Positions 43,966 through 46,582 of a DNA stretch of 46,582 nucleotides are shown piece by piece. A program made the translations under genes and the position numbers. How positions within the stretch are numbered: the stretch's first letter is position 1; the number at the start of each line of letters is the position of its first letter. The DNA is from Candidatus Poribacteria bacterium (lineage in GTDB: Bacteria; Poribacteria; WGA-4E; WGA-3G). Location: positions 1-46,582 of the forward strand of contig JAJEEK010000088.1 in assembly GCA_022821065.1 (NCBI GenBank), given 5' to 3'. Under the pieces are notes generated by a model. That model was not told the DNA's origin, did not search any database, and was given only the letters and a program-made list of their open reading frames with translations.

Positions 43966-44682
43966 TTAACTATCTAAGCTAAACAGTGCGCGACGTTCTG
44001 GTGTCTGGCAATATTCTGAGATAGCAGCGAACTGTTCGGGTCCGATACGTCCGGGTGTCCGCTTCTCGTAAATCAGGATAATCGACTTACGCGGCGTATC
44101 GGAATGATTGTCCATTGAAACGTGCCATCCGCAAGAGTTGAACATAATCGCTGTCCCGGCTTTACCTGGGAACGTCTTATGTCCGGTCATACTTTCCTGT
44201 CGCATCGGGCGCGCATAGGGACCTGAGTCAGGTTTATGACTGCCCGGTACAAAACCGAATTCTCCGCCTCCAGGCTCGACATCGTTGACGTAGATTTGCA
44301 CCTTAATATGGAGTGGATTGTCATATCCGACATCGGGGTGCCATCCTGTGTAACTCACGGGCCACGGTGCCACAGTCCGAACCTGTGGTCCCAATAGAAT
44401 GAGTTCGTGATCGGTGAATTCCATTAATGCGCCGTAGTAGCTCGGATAGTCGATAATATCAATAAAGATCGGATCCTTCTCAAGCGGATTCGGGATGTCA
44501 TAGAAGGTTGCGGCGGCATCACCTGCCTCGACTCTATCCAGCCATTCGGCTTTGCAAGCGTCTGCCCAATAGTCGAAAGCATTTTGAAGCCGCTTAAGAT
44601 CCTCGCCTTGAATCGCGTTTTCAAAAACGAGATAGCCTTCTTTTTCCCATTGTGCTTTTTGTTCGGGTGTCGGTAGAATCAC
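43966..44682 (-). CDS. Phytanoyl-CoA dioxygenase (PhyH) family protein
   Basis: A 2-oxoglutarate/Fe(II)-dependent oxygenase of 238 residues. GWHPDVGY gives the HxD pair and GWHVSMDNHSDTPRKSI gives the distal His and the oxoglutarate-binding Arg. Family members hydroxylate diverse small molecules. Start GTG 44682 has a perfect AAGGAGG six bases upstream; an ATG further up would lack this. PhyH genes are strongly expanded in Poribacteria-like genomes. It is 19 bp upstream of the amidohydrolase gene and probably co-transcribed with it. Confidence 0.87.
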   Translation of the reverse strand: MILPTPEQKAQWEKEGYLVFENAIQGEDLKRLQNAFDYWADACKAEWLDRVEAGDAAATFYDIPNPLEKDPIFIDIIDYPSYYGALMEFTDHELILLGPQVRTVAPWPVSYTGWHPDVGYDNPLHIKVQIYVNDVEPGGGEFGFVPGSHKPDSGPYARPMRQESMTGHKTFPGKAGTAIMFNSCGWHVSMDNHSDTPRKSIILIYEKRTPGRIGPEQFAAISEYCQTPERRALFSLDS

Positions 44683-44710
44683 GGTTTTCCTCCTTGAGAC
44701 ATGAAAATAA

Positions 44711-44831
44711 CAGGACTCACGCAATTTTGACGATACGATGCTCTGTTAGCGGGTAAACTCTGAAAACAGAGGCATTCTTAGTGCACAGGCTAACAGCCTA
44801 TGCTACAAAAGAGCATCATGCGTAAGTTCTA
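44711..44831 (+). mobile_element. Element A, copy n
   Basis: Complete 121-bp copy with perfect target duplications AATAA (44706-44710 and 44832-44836). The hairpin has covaried to CAGGCT-aac-AGCCTATG. Its end is AGGACTCACGCA at the left and TGCGTAAGTTCT at the right. Confidence 0.88.
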
Positions 44832-44868
44832 AATAATATGAACAGGCAATAAGGGAATCCTATGGATT

Positions 44869-45912
44869 TTAAAATACTTTCCCTCTACCCGCGATTTTCC
44901 AAGTTACCTCAACTTTATCGCCGCGAACGCCTACAAGTGTATCGTGAAGATTACTCGTCATCCCTTGGTGTAGCGGGATCACCGAGAGCTGCTCACCGAC
45001 CTTAAACTGGTGTGAGCATTCACTGACATTGACGTGTCCGTGTTCGACTGACATGCCGTAAATCTTCGCATCGGGGTGTTCAACGATATGTCCATACGGG
45101 GTTGGTGGGTAACTGGTAAACGTCTTTTGACCACCATCAATGATAATCCGATCAGGCGTTGGCGTGCTAACAACGGTTACAATAACGCGTAAGACACACC
45201 GTTCAGGCGTTAGCATCTCAGAATTGCCGATGCGGGTTATACCTTCATAGACGTAAGAGCCGCTGCGGGTCTCTGTACAGCCGATATCCTTTGATGCTGC
45301 TTCCGAACCTGTACCACCGCCACTGATGATGTTCACCGGTATCCCGTCGCTTGAGAGCAGATCAAGCGTTTCTTGAATAAATGGCTTCGCGCGCCGGTTG
45401 CTCGGATACGTCATGATACCTTGGAAATCGATGCCCTGCGTTTTCATAATCTGTTGTGCAAGGTGTTGCGCTGCTTGCGGTGATTGCACGCCACAGCGTC
45501 CACTTCCGGTATCGAGTTCCACGATAACAGGCACAACACAGCCATCAGCAATTGCTTGTTGAGAGATTCCAGTTGCGGTTTCTTCTGAATCGAGGGCGAC
45601 GGTAATTCGGGCGCGTTGGACAAGCGCAGTCAACCGTTTCAGTTTCGGTTTCCCGACGATATTATACGGGATCAGGATGTCATCAATCCCTGCATCTACC
45701 ATCACCTCTGCTTCGCCTAACTTCTGGCAGGTGATACCTTGTGAACCGGCGGCGATTTGCAGTTTAGCGATTTCTGGTACTTTATGCGTCTTTGTATGGA
45801 CGCGCAGGGGGATACCGAGTTGATGGCAGTGCGTCGCCATGCCGTTGATGTTTCGTTCAAGTACGTCCAGATCCGCAGCGAGTGTTGGTGTGTCTAAGGC
45901 ATCTATGTTCAT
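44869..45912 (-). CDS. D-threonine aldolase-like PLP enzyme
   Basis: 347 residues of the alanine-racemase-type N-terminal barrel plus a metal-binding C-terminal domain. RVHTKTHK near 37-44 holds the PLP lysine; GITCQKLGEAEVM and VIVELDTGSGRCGV follow the family; the C-terminal part has CSHQFKVGEQLSVIPLHQG. Known members cleave D-threonine or D-3-hydroxyaspartate to glycine and an aldehyde or oxaloacetate, using PLP and a divalent metal. Start ATG 45912 has GAGGAAAC upstream; an upstream ATG at 45945 is rejected for that reason. Confidence 0.85.
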   Translation of the reverse strand: MNIDALDTPTLAADLDVLERNINGMATHCHQLGIPLRVHTKTHKVPEIAKLQIAAGSQGITCQKLGEAEVMVDAGIDDILIPYNIVGKPKLKRLTALVQRARITVALDSEETATGISQQAIADGCVVPVIVELDTGSGRCGVQSPQAAQHLAQQIMKTQGIDFQGIMTYPSNRRAKPFIQETLDLLSSDGIPVNIISGGGTGSEAASKDIGCTETRSGSYVYEGITRIGNSEMLTPERCVLRVIVTVVSTPTPDRIIIDGGQKTFTSYPPTPYGHIVEHPDAKIYGMSVEHGHVNVSECSHQFKVGEQLSVIPLHQGMTSNLHDTLVGVRGDKVEVTWKIAGRGKVF

Positions 45913-46016
45913 AGTTTCCTCACAATATGCGTCTATGAGCAACACGCGACATCAAATAGATTTGCGTTTAATTTACCCGTTGCGCACTTTTCTGTCAAGA
46001 GGGTGTCAAGTTTTCC

Positions 46017-46044
46017 TTGCAATTTTCGCAGAACTGGCTATAAT
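46017..46044 (+). promoter_or_regulatory. Predicted sigma-70 promoter of ubiX
   Basis: TTGCAA (46017-46022), 16-bp spacer, perfect TATAAT (46039-46044). Confidence 0.55.
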
Positions 46045-46114
46045 AGAACTGGTTTGCGGGAACATTTACTTGTTGAGCAGTTACGTGTGACTCACGCGAA
46101 GGAGTATATAGTCA

Positions 46115-46582
46115 TTGAAACGATTAATTGTAGGCATAACAGGCGCGAGTGCGGGGGTCTATGCGGTTCGCCTGCTTGAGGTTCTTACGGAACATGAGGC
46201 TATAGAGGTCCATTTAACAATTTCGGCATCGGGTGCGCGCGCCCTGTCTGAAGAGCTGCAGATTGAAGTTGACCTTAACAATTTCGAGTTGGAGTCGCTT
46301 ATTGGCGTTTCTTCACCGCGGGTTATTTATCATCACGAATCGGACATTGCTGCACCGATTGCCAGCGGCTCTTTCCGTACAGAGGGGATGATTGTGGTGC
46401 CGTGTAGTATGGGGAGCATCGCTTCTATCGCAGGTGGTATTTCACGTAACCTTATCCAACGCGCCGCGGATGTGTGTATTAAGGAGCGACGTAAACTTGT
46501 TCTTGTGCCGCGCGAGACACCGCTGAGTTCTATCCATCTGGAAAATATGCTCAAGTTATCACACATCGGGGTGTGCGTATTA
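46115..46582 (+). CDS. ubiX: Flavin prenyltransferase UbiX (partial, cut by window end)
   Basis: 156 codons without a stop. LIVGITGASAGVYAVRLLEVL is the FMN-binding start of UbiX/Pad1, and VVPCSMGSIASIAGGISRNLIQRAADVCIKERRKLVLVPRETPLSSIHLENML is its conserved core with the dimethylallyl-transfer residues. UbiX makes prenylated FMN for UbiD-type decarboxylases. Start is TTG 46115 with AAGGAG 10 bases upstream; no ATG fits. The C-terminal end lies beyond the window. Confidence 0.93.
   Translation, partial: MKRLIVGITGASAGVYAVRLLEVLTEHEAIEVHLTISASGARALSEELQIEVDLNNFELESLIGVSSPRVIYHHESDIAAPIASGSFRTEGMIVVPCSMGSIASIAGGISRNLIQRAADVCIKERRKLVLVPRETPLSSIHLENMLKLSHIGVCVL

Noticed and set aside
127..44831. 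Element A as an IS200/IS605-type (single-strand) derived element, given its hairpin and strand bias
   Set aside because: Perfect 5-bp target duplications and 12-bp terminal inverted repeats point to a cut-and-paste DDE transposase; IS200/IS605 elements make no such duplications.

Overview
The window reads as a chromosomal contig of a Gram-negative-type environmental bacterium. My best guess is Candidatus Poribacteria or a neighbouring sponge/marine lineage. That guess rests on gene style (a DUF1080 sugar-hydrolase family protein, an alkaline-phosphatase-fold 'sulfatase', PhyH dioxygenase, amidohydrolase, D-threonine-aldolase-like enzyme, UbiA and UbiX) and on intergenic regions packed with small inverted-repeat elements. 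It is an inference, not a database match.

Layout. (1) 0.2-9.7 kb, mostly minus strand: lipA, a methyltransferase-HNH fusion, tRNA-Sec (anticodon UCA), selB, lepB, lepA, then two overlapping unknown genes. (2) 9.9-14.6 kb: a truncated HigB-like toxin with two antidote-like genes, a DUF1080 protein, a phosphonoacetate-hydrolase-like enzyme, a HEAT/TPR protein and a membrane protein. (3) 15.0-23.1 kb, plus strand: glmM, yvcK, glnS-gltX (overlapping by ATGA) and a DegT-type aminotransferase. (4) 23.3-33.6 kb, plus strand: a defence island. It holds a DUF262 gene plus a separate HNH gene, a type III Mod methyltransferase, an SMC/RecF-like ATPase with an unrecognised partner, a duplicated-domain unknown protein, and a type III Res helicase-nuclease closed by a strong terminator. 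The ATPase module separates mod from res. (5) 33.7-37.8 kb, minus strand: a sulfatase-fold enzyme with Thr in the nucleophile position, a UbiA-like prenyltransferase and a beta-helix surface protein. (6) 38.1-43.0 kb, plus strand: the ffh-rpsP-khpA-trmD-rplS-rnhB-yraN housekeeping cluster, without rimM between khpA and trmD, then a HicB-like orphan. (7) 43.0-46.6 kb: amidohydrolase, PhyH dioxygenase and D-threonine-aldolase-like genes (minus), and the start of ubiX (plus, cut by the window end).

The most distinctive feature is non-coding. About 14 copies or remnants of a 121-126 bp element (called element A here) sit between genes. It has 12-bp terminal inverted repeats (AGGACTTACGCA), and eight copies keep perfect 5-bp target duplications. 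Every copy points the same way on the plus strand, whichever way the neighbouring genes run. An internal hairpin is preserved by compensatory base changes. A second element (B, 115-134 bp) is inserted exactly at the tip of hairpins, including the hairpin of element A. Further families (C, D, E) and tandem copies of the A hairpin add nested structures. Element A lies between mod and the ATPase module, and degenerate pieces of it lie between the module and res, so these repeats may have helped assemble the defence island.
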